Assembly: GCA_020442505.1 (NCBI GenBank)
Contig: JAGRJZ010000208.1
Span: 1-5,512, forward strand
Reading direction: 5' to 3'
Origin: Alphaproteobacteria bacterium
GTDB taxonomy: Bacteria > Pseudomonadota > Alphaproteobacteria > Micavibrionales > Micavibrionaceae
DNA length: 5,512 bases
The notes beneath the pieces are model-generated. The model made no database searches. It had not been told where the DNA came from and saw only the letters and a program-made list of their open reading frames with translations. Below are positions 4,363 through 5,512 of the stretch, in pieces (the stretch's first letter is position 1; each line of letters opens with the position of its first letter). The position numbers and the translations under genes are program-made.

Positions 4363-5512
4363 ATGGCCGCAGAAAAGGAAATACAAGATCAATCGGGCGG
4401 TGTTTTATCCGAACGACTCGCATTCATAGGACTGGATAAGGACGCCCGGACCTTTTTGGGGCAACATCAAAACATCATTGAGGGTATTCTGCCCGATGTC
4501 CTCGACAGTTTCTACGATGAAGTGCGCAAATGGTCGCAGACCAGCGATTTTTTCTCTAATGACGAACATATGAAAGGGGCAAAAGACGCTCAGATACGTC
4601 ACTGGTCCCGGATCGCCAGCGGAAAAATGGACGAAGGGTACGAACGGTCTGTGAACACCATCGGCCATACGCACAACCGAATCAACCTAGAGCCGCGCTG
4701 GTATATTGGCGGGTACGCTCACATCACGGCCGGTATTCTGATGCGGCTTGTCGATCTAAAAATCAAGTCCGGTTTTTCGCAGGCGAATCAGAAAGAAGAG
4801 CTAAAATCACTTTTAAGCGTTATCGTCCGGGCGGTTTTTCTGGATATGGATTTGGCAATCTCGACCTATCTGGAAGCTAAAGACGCCGATCGTGAGCGCT
4901 TTCTCGAAAGGATTACGGATGATTTTGACAAAAACATCACCCGCTTTATCAAGGATATGGGGGGCTCCGCAGACGATCTCAGCGAGACTTCCACAAGTCT
5001 TTCGGAAGTAGCCCAAGGCGGTCTGTCTCAGGCTAAGAACCTTGCGGCGGCGTCCGATAGCGCTTCGACAAACGTGAATATCGTTGCCTCCGCGGCGGAG
5101 GAACTATCCGCGTCGATCAGCGAAATTAACTCACAGATCAATAAGTCCAGCACGATTTCGAAGGACGCCGTGGTGAAATCCACCAACGCATCGCAAACGA
5201 TCACGACCCTTCAGGACAGCGCCGAAAAAATCGGGGATATCGTGAATCTGATCCATGACATCGCCGAGCAAACGAATTTGTTGGCGTTGAACGCGACGAT
5301 CGAAGCAGCCCGCGCCGGGGATGCCGGAAAGGGATTCGCCGTTGTAGCTTCGGAAGTCAAAAACCTTGCCAGCCAGACGGCATCTGCGACGTCCGAGATT
5401 TCATCCCATGTCGGGGACGTGCAACAGGCCATCGGCGCAACCGTGGATGCCATCAACCAGATATCCCGGATCATCAACGACATGGACGAGATTTCGACCT
5501 CTATTTCTGCCG
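4363..5512 (+). CDS. Globin-coupled methyl-accepting chemotaxis protein (HemAT-like), C-terminus missing
   Basis: The frame is open from ATG 4363 to the window edge (383 codons plus one base). AGGGGAG (4349-4355), seven bases before the ATG, supports the start. Residues about 20-175 form a globin sensor domain: FYDEV (50-54) gives the probable haem-pocket tyrosine Tyr51, and HNRINLEPRWY (104-114) is the globin-coupled-sensor signature with His104 as probable proximal haem ligand. The 53-residue Tyr-His spacing equals that of B. subtilis HemAT (Tyr70, His123). A helical linker leads into the MCP signalling domain, whose hairpin tip is clear: IAEQTNLLALNATIEAARAG (300-319), then KGFAVVASEVKNLA (323-336). 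No signal peptide or membrane segment is present, so the receptor should be soluble in the cytoplasm, sensing O2 (or another gas) through haem and controlling CheA/CheW. The rest of the descending helix bundle lies beyond the window. No che gene is visible here, so the coupled pathway is unknown. Confidence 0.93.
   Translation, partial: MAAEKEIQDQSGGVLSERLAFIGLDKDARTFLGQHQNIIEGILPDVLDSFYDEVRKWSQTSDFFSNDEHMKGAKDAQIRHWSRIASGKMDEGYERSVNTIGHTHNRINLEPRWYIGGYAHITAGILMRLVDLKIKSGFSQANQKEELKSLLSVIVRAVFLDMDLAISTYLEAKDADRERFLERITDDFDKNITRFIKDMGGSADDLSETSTSLSEVAQGGLSQAKNLAAASDSASTNVNIVASAAEELSASISEINSQINKSSTISKDAVVKSTNASQTITTLQDSAEKIGDIVNLIHDIAEQTNLLALNATIEAARAGDAGKGFAVVASEVKNLASQTASATSEISSHVGDVQQAIGATVDAINQISRIINDMDEISTSISA

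Overview
The window looks like chromosomal DNA of an alphaproteobacterium of moderate GC content. The support is gene content and order (small secreted protein, rpsT, dnaA, COQ8-like kinase), the wording of the DnaA and COQ8-like proteins, which matches what I remember of Rhodospirillales and Micavibrio-like lineages, and an alphaproteobacterial-style rpsT promoter (TTGACA/TACAAC). This is recognition by eye; no search was run.

Layout, all genes on the + strand: (1) positions 1-118 are the tail of an upstream transcription unit, closed by a strong intrinsic terminator (82-118). (2) 170-565 encodes a 131-residue exported protein of unknown function. (3) 593-1009 is a self-contained rpsT unit (ribosomal protein S20) with promoter, Shine-Dalgarno, gene and terminator. 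(4) 1010-1449 is about 440 bases without a credible gene. It is rich in inverted repeats and homopolymer tracts and is best read as the dnaA promoter and a long structured leader. (5) 1450-4250 holds dnaA followed after 11 bases by a COQ8/UbiB-type atypical kinase. The kinase ribosome-binding site overlaps the dnaA stop codon, so the two are almost certainly co-transcribed. A short hairpin plus eight T closes this unit. (6) 4363 to the window edge is a soluble globin-coupled chemoreceptor (HemAT type), cut off before its C-terminus and preceded by a possible sigma-54 promoter.

Functionally the window is mostly core: translation (S20), replication initiation (DnaA) and quinone/lipid-linked metabolism (COQ8-like), with an oxygen-sensing aerotaxis receptor at the right edge. 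I see no mobile element, CRISPR array, tRNA or rRNA, and no convincing oriC. The least explained parts are the dnaA leader, which contains mutually exclusive hairpins and a perfect 14-base palindrome, and the small exported protein upstream of rpsT. I did not find a clearly new multi-gene system here.
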